Program-made: the position numbers and the translations under genes
Source of the DNA: Hemerocallis citrina
Taxonomy: Eukaryota; Streptophyta; Magnoliopsida; Asparagales; Asphodelaceae
NCBI GenBank assembly: GCA_017893485.1
Contig: CM030367.1
Coordinates: 140,323,089 to 140,387,088, forward strand
DNA length: 64,000 bases
Direction: 5' to 3'
Part shown: one piece after another, positions 22,585 through 33,737 of the stretch
Layout: each line of letters begins with the position of its first letter
Position numbering within the stretch: the stretch's first letter is position 1
The notes under the pieces: generated by a model
Told to the model about the DNA's origin: nothing
The model's database searches: none
Seen by the model: the letters and a program-made list of their open reading frames with translations, nothing else

Positions 22585-22643
22585 GTCTATTTCGCTTGAT
22601 TCTTTTAATGTACTTTTAAGGTGTTGCTTATAATATTAATATT

Positions 22644-23532
22644 TATTTAATATACTGACTGCTCTTTTGTTTTCCTTTGTATACATTTATTATTGCTATT
22701 TTTTCTTAGCTAAATTTGTTTATGTTTTGACGTGTCTTTGATTGACTATCTTCCGAGATCTTTTTTTTATCACCTTTAAGTTTGTATTCTTTGTGTTACT
22801 TTTATTATTATTTTCTTTTGCCATTATTTATGTTCTTAACTTTTCTCTTTTCGCTTCTTATTTTGTATGGTTGACATTATTATCTTTCTTACTATAATGA
22901 TCTTTTACGATGTTATTTGATCGGTAATCTTTTTTTTTTATCTATTCATATATCTATTTTGCATTTTATGGTTTTATACAAATGTTTTAAAGATCTTTGG
23001 AGTGCTTAATATTTTGTTTTACTAACTAAACTTATTGTTATTTGTTACTTTAGACAGTTATCTTTTACTTGTATTTTTGTCTAAGTTTTGTGTTACGTAC
23101 GTTTGTCTGTTTTCATCAATTCTTAAATTCAAAGTGCATTGTGTTTATAGTGTATTCAAGTTTTAAGAAAGTTTTTTATTCCTTTGTGTGCTTTAAAGTA
23201 TTATAGACTAATTTATATTAGTTATGATAATTACGCTGTAGAAATAATTGATTATCTAGTTTCTTTCAACAAGTTACTGCATAGTTTATATATTTTTAAT
23301 ACATATTATATATCTTCTTGGGATTAGTTTTATGCTTTATGATTTCTTGCTTATACTTGTTGCTCTGTTTGTTTTCATATTTACTTTACTGTCCTTATTA
23401 TACGTTATTTTCTTTAGTTATCAACTAATGTAATTAGACAATAATGATAAAATAATTTTCTGAAATTGTTGTGTAAATTTTGTATTTTTGTTTTCCTCTT
23501 ACTAAGGATGGTTCTAAGGACAGAACTATTCT
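22644..23532. other. AT-rich stretch upstream of LTR F
   Basis: No ORF, repeat or RNA gene recognised. By position it may be degenerate internal sequence of the element whose 3' LTR is F. Confidence 0.4.
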
Positions 23533-23545
23533 AAGTAGGGAGGGA
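23533..23545 (+). other. Candidate polypurine tract before LTR F
   Basis: AAGTAGGGAGGGA directly before TGTAATGCCCCG. With the preceding AAGGACAGAACTATTCT it resembles the end of Tekay internal regions. If real, F is a 3' LTR on the + strand. Confidence 0.5.
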
Positions 23546-26500
23546 TGTAATGCCCCGTCAAATAAAATGGATTTTTGGAATTATTAAATAATATTGAATT
23601 AGTGAAATTGACTATTTTGATCGTTTTCTTGAAATTGTTGTTGCACGTGCAAAGCACATTAAAAGTTAGACAATTTTGGATTTCTCAAAATTTGGTTTTC
23701 AATAATTGATGTCCCTCATTACAGTATGATATATTTTATTTTTCTGATTACTTGATTAAAGAAACTCATTTTTTGGACTCTATGTTGATATAATTGATTT
23801 TTGATGAAAGAATTGCATTCTGACCGTAAAATAGATAAAAATTAAATTAAAAGTATTTTCTATTAATGATATATCATTTTGAATTAATAAATGATTTTAA
23901 TAATACTTTTGATTAATTTGGCTATTTTATGAAATTGTCGTTACACGTGCAAAACACGTGCCAATATTTTTCACTTTTGTATTGCTGAATAAATTCCCCT
24001 ATTTATAGTTGATTATATCCTAAATTTTGGGATTTTTCTAAATAGAGAATCTATTTTTGTAAATAATTTGAAAGAAAAAGGTTTTTTGTGCAAAATGTCG
24101 ATTGGAGGTAAAATTCGAATTGAAACTTTTGTTGCGCTATTTTGGTAGGCTGAACTGACAGTGGAGATATTGGGGGGGGGGGGGGGGGGATTTATTCCTC
24201 TAATTGAGTAAATTTACAATTATGCAAATTTTGGATTGTTCGGGGACTAAATTGCAAAACTGATATTGAAACCCAAATTTCCCAGAACCTGGTTAAATTT
24301 AACAGAGAGCATGAACAAAGGATATATGTCTACCTACATATTTTCTATAATTTTTTGATTTATTAAGCATTTTTCTGAAATTTCACTTTTGCACGTGCAA
24401 ATATTTTTCTTCGGAAATAAAAAGTCAGAAAATTCATTTGGAAAATATCATCTTTATTAGTATATAATGATTCTAAATTTTCAGGATTTTCATGAATAAT
24501 ATATGTCAAGTTTACAAATATTTCAGAGTGAATGACTTTTGTGTAAAATTGCCACATGGAGGCAAAATTAAATTTTTAAAACCCCTTTGGCTGCATGTGG
24601 GCTGGAAAAATCAGGGTGATTATGGGGAGATAAAATCTTACCTTATTTTATTTGATTAACTACTTAAATTTGGGGGTTTGCATATTTGTAAAAAAATTGA
24701 TTTCTTAGGGGGGGGGGGGGGGGGGGGGGGTTGTAAAATCTCCGTAAAACCCTTGATAATGCAATTCCGACCTATAATAGCAGCGGTAGCCATTGCCTTT
24801 CTTTTGTTCGCAAAATTTTATATTTTTTGATATTCTCTTGGAGTTTTGGAGGCTTGGATCTTGAATTTTCGCAAAGAGGAGGAGGAGCGTTCTTTTTTAT
24901 TATTATATTCTTCAATTGATCTTCTTTGAGGTGGGTGATACTTCTTGTCTCTTGATGTGTTTTTATTATATTATGATGAATCTAGTAGAGATCATACTAG
25001 GGCTTGTTGTAAATTTGTATATCTATGTTTTGATAGTTTGGTCATGATTTAAAAAAAGAGTTGATGGTTGCTATGCATGATAAATGAACTTTTAGATGTT
25101 TATATGAAATAAAGATGCAATTTTTATGAGAGATGATCATGTTTTATTAATCTTGAATGTTAGATATTAATGATGTATGATGCATCTAATTTTTATCTAT
25201 GGAATTGATTGGTTGTTCATAGGTTTAATGGGGGATGATTATAATCTATTGTATGTTGTATGAGACTTGTATCAGTCGTTATCTAAATTGGAAAAGTTCT
25301 AATTTGGGATTTATAAGATTGATTGGATGACCATAGATTTAATTGTAGATGGTGGAGATTTGTAGAGATAATTAGAACTTGTTGTATGCTCTTAAATTCA
25401 TACTTGATTGATTTAAATGTTGAGATTTTTTCATGTTTATTCGTTGTTTTAATTATTAAAAATTCAAGCTTAATATTAGGGTTTGAATAATTGTTGTATG
25501 AATCAAAATTAATTTGTCTTGAGCAAAGAAGTTGTTTATGCATGAAAGATTAATATTTTGTTTAAAGAAATAAATTTAATGAGAACATATGTTGGATCTT
25601 GGTGTTTAATTCAATAGGAATGTTTTAAAGGATTAAGAGATGAGATTTTTAATGTTTATTTCGATATTTTAATACAAATAAAATTCTTGATGAAAAACCC
25701 TAATTATTGTGCATGCAAAGTGTTTAATGTTTATTTCGATGTTTTAATACAAATAAAATTCTTGATGAAAAACCCTAATTATTGTGCATGCAAAGTGTTT
25801 AAGGAAAGTAATTTATATTAAAAAAATATCAAAATTCATTGGGGCCTACGGTTTTGAAATTAAAATAAAACTAGGGTTAGAGTTTGGGTGAACAGTAACC
25901 CGAGGTTACTGTTCAAACCCGAACAGTGGTGGGTCTCCGGTCTGTTCAAACCCGAACAGTAACCACAGTGCAGCTTGCTGTTATTTTGGGTTTCGGTTGG
26001 ATTTTTTGTGTGTTTTGAGTGGGTTTTTGTGTGTGGCTTTGTTGCTAAGGTTGGGGGACCCTAGTACACATATAGATGAGTATATATATATGTGTTTAAA
26101 CTAATATTTGTGTGAATTTTAATGGAGTTTGATTGGGTTTTGAAGTTGTTAAATTTCAGGTTTTGTCGAAATCTAGTTGCAAGTTGCTAATATATTCAAG
26201 TAAAGTTTTGAGGAAGTAAATCTATGTTTTTAGAGATTAAATTCTTAGTTTTGAGGGATTATATATTCAGTTTTTTATGATGAAAACTTTGAATTTTAAA
26301 TGGGGTATTTTCAATTTCTAGAAGTGATAAATTTCAGATTTTTGGAATAAAAGAATTTCAGATTTTTTGGGACAAGATCTCATATAATTAAGAGGCTTGT
26401 TTCAGTTTGAATTGATTAAATCTCTAGTTGAATAAATTGAACTTATGGATGACTGGGAAGTGAGATTTGAAGGTTGATTTTTTTAAAAGAATTTTCGTAA

Positions 26501-27785
26501 GTTGGATATGTTTCCATATATGAACGAGAGAGTTTTGGTAGTATTAGTTGATTTAAAGGAATGTGGTTAATGAAGAGTATTTTGTATAATTGAACCAAGT
26601 TGAGTTTTGATTTGAGGCTTAGGGTTATGATGTGGACCCTAGAAAGATTGCTGATGATATTTTGAGTTATGAGACTCTAGAGGTTGAGTGAGACCCTAGC
26701 ATGCCCGCAAATGAATTTTGTTGGAATTTGGTCAGTGGGGTTTTGTTTTGGTTCAGTAAAGTTAAGTCCGGTAGAGTACACCAACTCTATGGAGACTGTG
26801 ATTCTAATTGAACATAATAAACATAAGAACAGACACTAGTTGGAGTTGTGATGAAATAAGAACAAACATGGGTAGAGGGCCTCATATGATCAGATGGTGG
26901 AAGATAATCCCAAGAATTACCGGGGTGTAATCACGGATGGTGTGGAATGTATCATCAGAATTACCAGGATCGGGGCGATGCTCATGAGATATTCGTGTGA
27001 TGAGGAACCATTTGGCTTGCGGTGTGAGTTTCAGTTTCCAGAATTATCGAGATGTGAGGGTGTGTACCCAAAATCACGGACGATGGGAAGTTGATTCTCA
27101 AGAATTATCGGGGCATGACACTAGATACTCACAGAATAATCTAAATATTTAAGTAATCACCGTAGTAGGTTAGTTGCATAACGGGGGATTGAACTCTATG
27201 AAGTGAAGAACGATAAGGGCTTGCACCGGACCTATGTAGTATGGGATGCATAGAATCTGACAAGTATGCATTAGAAATCATCATATGCATTTGTGGTTCT
27301 TGACTTGTTTTATGTATGCTTGCTTTCTGTTTTCATCTTATACACTTGACACTTAGCCTAACTTCACTTGTTGTTCTATGTTCTATTTATTATTGTTTAT
27401 GCATTATTTACTATTTTTGTATTAATATGCATCAAGTTTGTGATTATGAGATTTAGAAGTATCAATATTAATATAGTTGACGTCAGTTGCATTTAACTGA
27501 CGTGCCCACTTTTCAATAGACTTTTGCAGGTTTTCAGTTATGGATAGCATTGGTTCAAGTAAAAGCTTGGAGAATAAATGAAAGTTGGAAAATTCACCGT
27601 GTTGTAAAATGATTGTAATTAATATGTTTAATTCCGCTGTGTTTTTTTGTAAAACGAGATGATGTAAATAAAAAAGTTTTAATTTCCTTGTACTCGATAT
27701 TGTGTTTATGATTACATTGAAGTTGATTCTGGAATTTGTGCCACTTATTCCTAATTTTATTTATTTGGAAATTCAGGGCGCTTCA
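23546..27785 (+). mobile_element. LTR F (Tekay/Del-like), 4.2 kb
   Basis: It starts TGTAATGCCCCGTC and ends GGGCGCTTCA. Its 3' third shares GAAGAACGATAAGGGCTTGC and CCTATGTAGTATGGGATGCA with LTR A, and its end matches LTR G (GAAGTTGATTCTGG, TTGTGCCAC). Flanking pentamers differ (AGGGA, GTACT), so it is not a simple solo LTR. Its U3 start has several GCACGTGCA-type palindromes. The interior has G-runs at 24172-24189 and 24708-24730. No gene is supported (24363-24557, 25283-25543 and 26894-27094 are short chance frames). Confidence 0.75.
25651..25800 (+). repeat. 75-bp perfect-register tandem duplication in LTR F
   Basis: Copies 25651-25725 and 25726-25800 share AATGTTTATTTCGAT through GCATGCAAAGTGTTT, with one visible mismatch (ATATT/ATGTT). 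Confidence 0.85.
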
Positions 27786-28203
27786 GTACTTGAAGGATGC
27801 AATGTTGTGAATTGGATATCTAGTGATAATTCAAAATCCACCAGTGGATAGGTATTTACTCTGGATAGTGCAGCAGTTTCGTGGAAATCCTCGAAACAAA
27901 CAGTGATCGCTAAATCCACGATGGGATCTGAATTTATCATACTGGACAAATGTGGGGGAGAGGTTGAATGGTTACGCCACTTCCTTGAGGATATTCCAAG
28001 GTGGATAAAGTCTGTGTCTCCAATCTGCAAATATTCAGATAGTCAATCTGCAATTTGTATAGCACAGAGCAATATGTATAATGGTAAATCTAAACATATT
28101 CTTCGAAGACATAATACCATTAAACAACTACTCTCTGCTAGGGTTATCTCTGTAGACTATGTAAAGTCAAAGGATAACATTGCGGATCCATTAACCAAAT
28201 AGT
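27786..28203 (+). pseudogene. RNase H end of a Ty1/copia pol
   Basis: The translation gives the copia RNase H and tail: SKSTSG, AVSWKSSKQT, KSTMGSEF, EVEWLRHFL, SDSQSAICIA, RRHNTIKQLL, VISVDYVKSKDNIADPLTK and a stop. A TAG replaces Tyr after STSG, at about 27849. The usual catalytic Asp in the xDANW motif reads Val (CNVVNW). It is cut at 27786 by LTR F, so the upstream pol is not in the window. RNase H would degrade the RNA strand of the RNA-DNA hybrid during reverse transcription. Confidence 0.85.
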
Positions 28204-28540
28204 TAAACGGAGAGTTAGTTGATAAATCATCAATGAGAATTAGACTAAAGCCCATGAAAGAATAAGTCGATACAATAGACACCCAACCTAGTTGACTGGA
28301 GATCTCAAGATCTAGGTTCAAAGGGACTACTAAATTGTAAAGACCATGTTGGATCACTGTGGGAATTTTTCCATGTCCATTCCTATGATGAAACAGTGAT
28401 ACCTATTCATAAGGCTAGAGGCTAAGCTAGGCTTTTAATTATTATTATGAGTTGGAAACCTGAGCAGAGTAATGTGGGATACTCTTAACTAAGAAATCAC
28501 CTATGTGAGGGAAGAAGGGCCGCTTCTAAGAAAATAGTGT
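28204..28540 (+). other. Post-pol leader of the copia element
   Basis: Non-coding sequence downstream of the pol stop, continued after the LINE insertion at 29439. It is typical of the copia 3' internal region. Confidence 0.6.
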
Positions 28541-28546
28541 AGGACA

Positions 28547-29432
28547 ATATATTTTTTTGAGGTTAAAGGTGGAATAACGCCACCCTGTTTCATTAACAAG
28601 AAATTAATAAAATAACCCCGGTGTACCGGGTGAAATACAAAAGTACAGTGCAGAAAATAAAACATAATCCCCTAACAAACTCTGGGGGGTGGGTCTAATC
28701 ATCCATACCACATACAACCAAAAGTACAGTAGAGCGAAACAAAATACAAAGTAGAGAAGATTGCGGCTAATGGAAATCCGATGTAGCATGTTCCATCTAA
28801 GTATGGAGGGCGCTTACCCTTCAGTCCAGTGTCGGCCCAAATTCTATCTCCTCATAATCAAATTCCTCCTCCTGGAAGACTCTGGCAATCCTCCCTCTCG
28901 TTCTTGTGGCAGCAGCTGTGGCCAAAAAGAAATAAGATGCATGATATGAGTAAGGTTACCAAAAATACTATTACATGAAACACGAAAATAGAAATTATTT
29001 TTGTCTAGCCATAACACCCAAGTAGTTGCCGCAATGGCTATGTACCATGCATTCTTCGTTTCGTGTCGTATCGAGGCAAATTTGGGGCCAATCCACAAAT
29101 CTTCATATTCACTGGGGTAGTCACATGTTCCTTAGGCTCGTAGTACCTCTACCATAGTTGCCTTACTCCTGGGCAGTGAATAAAATGGTGATTCAAATTC
29201 TCTGCATGCATGTTGCAGAATCCGCAGTTGGTCGCTATCTAGGGTTGTCTTTTGGCAAGGTTCTCTCTGGTGCGGATTGCATTATTGAGCACTAGACAGA
29301 GGAACCTACTAAACTCCTGCAGACCAGACGTATGTTCATGGCCAAAACGAACATAACAATGCGAACTGAAATGCGTTAGGAAGATTCCTGTGTGAGATAT
29401 GCCATTATTTACACAAATGACAAAACAGTTCA
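28547..29432 (-). mobile_element. 5'-truncated L1-type LINE fragment
   Basis: It lies on the - strand with an A-rich end at about 28547-28560 and 6-bp duplications AGGACA at 28541-28546 and 29433-29438. It sits in the copia 3' internal region, which reads on smoothly at both sides. Confidence 0.7.
28844..29330 (-). pseudogene. zf-RVT C-terminal region of LINE reverse transcriptase
   Basis: Reading leftward from 29330: NNAIRTRENLAKRQP, then a CGFC..H.ENLNHHFIHC zinc-binding motif and W..... followed by ATTWVLWLDKNN. This is the zf-RVT module found after the reverse transcriptase of plant LINEs. Stops and a frame change near 29100-29240 break it. The catalytic part is missing through 5' truncation, as is normal for LINE copies. 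Confidence 0.7.
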
Positions 29433-29438
29433 AGGACA

Positions 29439-29573
29439 TAGCGTCTACTGTTTAGTTAGTAAAGTAAACATATTCTCATCAGGGAAGGTTCAAAGTGTAA
29501 CACCTACCTATCCTATACAGGTTGTCGTGTCAGTTGTCGTGTCTGTGGTCGTTAATTTCATTCATGTGGGGAA
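29439..29573 (+). other. Copia 3' internal end with polypurine tract
   Basis: Continues the copia sequence after the LINE. CATGTGGGGAA at 29563-29573 directly precedes the LTR start and is the polypurine tract. Confidence 0.65.
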
Positions 29574-30570
29574 TGTTAGAAAATGAGTATTTTAAACACC
29601 ATTTACGAACCAATTTTGAGCAATTTTTTTAGTAAGATCCTCTATGTATTAGTCAGAGATCTTGATGGATTTGTGTTCTCCTTCGTGAGTATATCAAAAT
29701 CATATATTTACAAAACGGTTATCGGGTGAATAAGAAATTATCTCCCTAAGTGAGGTAGTTGATTTCTAAAAAATGAGTTGAGAGATTTTAGTCCCACATC
29801 GAAAAAATCAAAGGAATTAGAAGAGGATATATAATAACATCTTTCTTGGTATTGTGAGATAGCAAGCAAGGAGGCTCTCTCTCTCGCGCGCGCAGGGAGG
29901 GGTGGTGCAAATCTCGGACCAGTTTACATGCGGCATGTGTGCGCCCACACGTTCTGCAGACACGAATGCCGAACCTACAAGAACCCACCTCGTGCAGAGC
30001 CATTTTTTTGCTACAATTTTGTTTTTCCGATCTATAAAGGTCGAAATGAATGCAAAAATGGTTATGTCATTCACGTTTTGAACTGCATAAACAGTTTTGT
30101 TGGCCGTTACAATGGTGCATTCAAGTTTTTGTCTGCTGGTACAGTAAGTGCATTCAAGCTTTTATCTGTCGTTACAGTCAGTACATTCAAGGAGATGTCT
30201 ATTGTTACATTCTTCACCTTGGCCTTATAAATAGAGGCATCTTCTCCCATCTTTGGACACACCAGAAACTATACCCCCCCCCCCCCTTCTGTTATGCTCT
30301 ATTCATCTAGTTCGGTTGCTCGGTGATAGAACTCAAACACTGCTCAGTTTGAGAGCGTAGCGTGGTGCCTACGTCAACACTCTACTGTCGTTGTATCCTG
30401 GGGAGACGGACGCTTCTACAAATTCCATTGCCCGGACGAGGTGAATCTGATACACAAGCCTCAACACAAATTGGTTTGGTTTTATAATTTTGTAATTTTC
30501 ATTTTTCTTTTAAATTTGTTCGTTTTCTTCTTCTCCTCCTTCTCTGATTTTATGCCTCTAAGATCAAACT
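29574..30570 (+). mobile_element. 3' LTR of the copia element (right end approximate)
   Basis: It starts TGTTAGAAAATGAGTATTTT, a usual copia LTR start, right after the PPT. A TATAAATA is at 30226-30233. A run of 13 C lies at 30274-30286. The right terminus could not be fixed because the 5' LTR is outside the window; it lies somewhere near 30480-30600. ORFs within (29788-30310) are not supported. Confidence 0.65.
30226..30233 (+). promoter_or_regulatory. TATA box of the copia LTR
   Basis: TATAAATA followed by GAGGCATCTTCTCCCATC, a normal LTR promoter to leader transition. Confidence 0.6.
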
Positions 30571-32397
30571 TGGTTTTGTAAATATTTTGTAATCAAAGTT
30601 GTAATAAGAATAATAAATTTCTCGAAGTTGGTTTTATTTTAAACAAAATTTGTAACAGTACTATACTATGAGCATGCACTCTATCATGGTCTTGTCTAAA
30701 TTCAAATGATATAGAAGCATTCACTTAAAAATTTTCTGTAAAAATTGTGCTGTCTGTAAATCATTATTTTTTCCTCCTCTGCGGTTATTTCAGAGACAAG
30801 AGACTCATCTATATGACATTATTGATCCAAATGTGAATATGGGGAGTTGGCAACTCTATGGAGAGTTGTCTAAAATTAAAATAACTTGATATTTAGAGGC
30901 ATTTATTGATTTACATTGTGTCGCAAATTCACAGTTATGATAAAGATATATATTTTTTTTTATGATATAACAACTTAAGTTCAAACACAAGCAACTTAAT
31001 ATTCTAAGACAGCCAATAGTTTCTTTTGCTACAAGCAAGCCTCCTAAATTAACTTATAGAAGAATCAAAACATGAGCCTCCAAAATTAACTTATAGAAGA
31101 ATCAAAACATGCGACCTAATTGACTCTCTTCCGCTATAAAAGATCGATGGATAAAGAAATAATGAGCCAAAAAGGATAAATGAAAATTTAAAAAAAGATA
31201 AAGAGGTGGATGGTTAGGTGGATGTAAGGACCACCATTCTTCTTCAGAATAGCAACATAAAGCATGAATTTAAAATAACCCAAACAAAGTATGTTTCATG
31301 CTGGCCCACATTTATATTTATTTATCCCACAGCCAATTGAGTAATTAGGTTGATCTTTTTTAAACAACTTATTCACCTGTCTTACATCTGCTTGTTAGGG
31401 GTGATCATAATTATCATAACCAATTATAAATTATTCAATGAATTATTTGATTAGTAGTGTCCCCAAAACAAGTTTTTAATCAGTATAACCACAAAAGTTG
31501 CTTCGGATTCTTGATTAAGCACTTTATGCTTTCATGTTGTCACTGATTGTATCGCTTTAAAGGAAAAAAAACATCAATATGATGGTAAGAAAAGAATATA
31601 TGAGAAATTATCGGCATTACAAGAACACTAATAATCTGCGTGTGCGATATAAGTCTTAATAAAAATTAAAAAAAATTATTTATGTAAATACTAAGAAGTA
31701 ATCTGGCATCAGAACTTGAAACATTTCTTTACTCATCACACACTCTTTACAAATTATCCCTAGTGCCACCAACTTTTATTTTATATAAGTGACACTTTGT
31801 AAATAATTACGTCATAAATAAATTTAAACTTTAAGGATATTATGATAACTAACAACAGTTGAGTAAATGAAAGGTTAATATAACTCTAACTTAAAAATGA
31901 ATAGTTGAGATTAGATGGTTGGCTGTCTTCAAATTACAGGTTTGTCTACAAATGACAATCTCAACTCTCTCATTATAATATTAGAGATACTCAGTATAGT
32001 GCTTGATTGATTGATTGATTGATTTTTTAATTCTTCTATCAGTGCGTGAAATTGCTACTCATTGTCATTGGGGATATGAAAAATTAATTAAGGAATTGAA
32101 AACCTTCACTGATTCTGGAAGAATTCGTGGGTCTGTGTTCCACATTAATACAACAATTTACATCGCAATTACAAATATCTAGTGATGGCAACCGTGCCGG
32201 GTTGACCCGCGACCCACCCAATCGAATCCGGCTGGCAATTAGGCAGTTCGGAGGCCGAGTCGAACCCGCCGATCGATCCGGCTCGCCAATTTCGTAATCC
32301 CAACTCGTTCAGCACTACCCACGAGTTTGGACCCGAACGTTCGACCCACATGGGTCAACGGTATGAAAGTCAGAAAATGGAGTCGTTGGCTCTGGGT

Positions 32398-32407
<10 letters not shown>
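30571..32407. other. AT-rich intergenic stretch
   Basis: No gene or complete element recognised. It contains a 37-bp tandem duplication (31039-31075, 31076-31112, AATTAACTTATAGAAGAATC) and a (TTGA)n run near 32005-32024. The part 32184-32350 is GC-rich with repeated GACCCGCGACCC-like words and may be a small unclassified repeat. Confidence 0.4.
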
Positions 32408-32444
<37 letters not shown>

Positions 32445-32552
32445 GGAGTTAACTTTTTTCTCTATTAATACTCTCTTAATTCAATCTAAAAAAATTCCGC
32501 ACCTTGTAAATCACCCTTGGGGGGGGGGGGGGGGGGGAGGGGGGGAGGGGGG
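32408..32552 (+). repeat. Two long G-tracts flanked by an inverted ATTCCGCA-TCACCC word
   Basis: Thirty-six G at 32408-32443 and 19 G followed by A-interrupted G-runs at 32519-32552. ATTCCGCACCTTGTAAATCACCC-like sequence before the second tract recurs inverted after it (GGGTGATCGTGCGGAAT). It looks like the U5 end of LTR L, in which C-runs on the - strand have expanded. Confidence 0.7.
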
Positions 32553-32884
32553 TGAATAGGGTGATCGTGCGGAATTAAAAAAATTAAAAGAATAAAGTAA
32601 AATAAATCAAAGTAATGCAAGAGAGGCAAGAAAAGCAAACTCAGATGACGCAGCAATATAACGTGGTTCGACCCCCAGGTCTACGTCCACACCACCTACT
32701 TGTAGCAATTCTCCTATACAAGCGTTCCACTATACTCAAAAACCCTTAGTACAGTGATTCTCGGATTCAGGCCAAGAGACCTATTACACCCACAGGACTT
32801 CTAATTCAAGTCCCGTCAATCTCACCAAAGTAGAAAAGAAAAGAAAAGAAAACTCAAGATCATTTGAGATCTTGACTAAAGGAT
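32450..32884 (-). mobile_element. 3' LTR of Sirevirus-like element L, left piece (boundary approximate)
   Basis: Continuous with 45141-45818 when element H and one TSD copy are removed. On the - strand it ends with CACCCTATTCACCCCCCT, a word typical of this LTR class. The exact terminus lies in the G-tracts and could not be placed. Confidence 0.5.
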
Positions 32885-32889
32885 ACAAC
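32885..32889. repeat. TSD of element H, left copy (ACAAC)
   Basis: ACAAC directly before the TG of the 5' LTR, repeated at 45136-45140 directly after the 3' LTR. Confidence 0.95.
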
Positions 32890-33639
32890 TGAGGTGGGAT
32901 GAAAATAACCCAAGGCCCAGCCAGGGCCCAGGATTGCATCCACTCAAATAGCACGCCAACTCGGCACCGGACCGTCACAGGCTCGGAGCCGAGCCTATGA
33001 ACTCGCCCCCACGAAACCGGTCGCCTCGTTCCAACGATCTGCTGCGACCTTCGGCCTCCGATCCTTGGCAGTCCCGTGGTCCCCCCATCAGCCTAGTGAG
33101 GGATAAGGATGACCTGGCGCTACCCAGGCCATCCGATCCTCCCAGAGGCACAGGGGCCACACGATCCGCCACGTCAGCTTCAAAACCACTTGGAGCCTTG
33201 CCACGTCAGCCCTAAACCGCCCCTGGTACTACCACGTCTGCCCTAAACCCCCTGGGCCTCCTGCCACGTCAGGCCCATGGGCTTTCGGGTCCAGACCCGG
33301 TCCCCGAACGGATCCAAACCCGGTTGGGATTATCTATAAATACCAGGCCCTCTCCCACCTTTACAGGTAATCAATCTTTTACCACCTAAAAACCCTAGTT
33401 ATTGCTACTCTCTCTCAGAGACTAACTAGATCGTCGGAAGGTCTGCCACCGGGATCAACCCCGGTGTTTCAAGACCGTCTGCAGGTACGCGAGGCGAGGC
33501 ATCCCGATCCGAGCCGATCCTCAAGTGCCGAAGCGAGCCTCCCGCTCACCGTCCGGCACCGCATCCTTCCACCATTACAAATAGAGTCTGAACTCACACA
33601 TGGTGCACCCACACTCATCCCCAAAAACAAACAGCATCA
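32890..33639 (+). mobile_element. 5' LTR of H
   Basis: Begins TGAGGTGGGATG and ends CAGCATCA, 750 bp, same length as the 3' LTR. TATAAATA at 33335-33342. Confidence 0.95.
33335..33342 (+). promoter_or_regulatory. TATA box of H 5' LTR
   Basis: TATAAATA at offset 445 in the LTR; the 3' LTR has it at the same offset (44831-44838). Confidence 0.7.
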
Positions 33640-33641
33640 GG

Positions 33642-33660
33642 TTAGCGCCGTCTGTGGGAA
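33642..33660 (+). other. Primer binding site of H
   Basis: TAGCGCCGTCTGTGGGAA two bases after the LTR. J (60137-60156, - strand) and M (61632-61652) have near-identical sites (GGTGCCGTCTGTGGGAA and GGCGTCGTCTGTGGGAA). An Arg tRNA primer is reported for Ogre/Tat elements; I could not verify the tRNA match here. Confidence 0.7.
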
Positions 33661-33737
33661 GGATAGCTGATTAACTGTTCGGTGCGGACAATAGCCCGAG
33701 CCTCGCCACCAACGGTCTCCCGTTGATCCGCTCTCCC

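Larger units (their letters stand above)
17055..22643. mobile_element. Large foldback element with arms of about 540 bp
   Basis: The left arm 17055-17588 and the right arm 22086-22643 are inverted copies, from TAATATTATAAGCAACACC at the outside to CCCTACCCCTACCA at the inside. They differ mainly in the length of an internal (AT)n. The arms contain CCCTAATCGAAGG-type words and a GATCAGCCGTC dyad. Part of the arm is repeated at 17689-17870, and its outer part recurs inverted at 18351-18396. No transposase ORF exists. Long arms suggest a Mutator-like or foldback type, but no target duplication could be read because both flanks are AT repeats. ORFs in the arms (17190-17625, 22174-22480) are the same sequence read on either strand and are not genes. 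Confidence 0.75.

Noticed and set aside
26894..27094. 66-residue ORF
   Set aside because: It lies in the CCGATAATTC-type repeat zone of LTR F, which has a counterpart in LTR G in the opposite orientation; no protein family.
30571..32407. A host gene between the copia LTR and element L
   Set aside because: No ORF above 60 codons with motifs, no exon-like series and strong AT bias.
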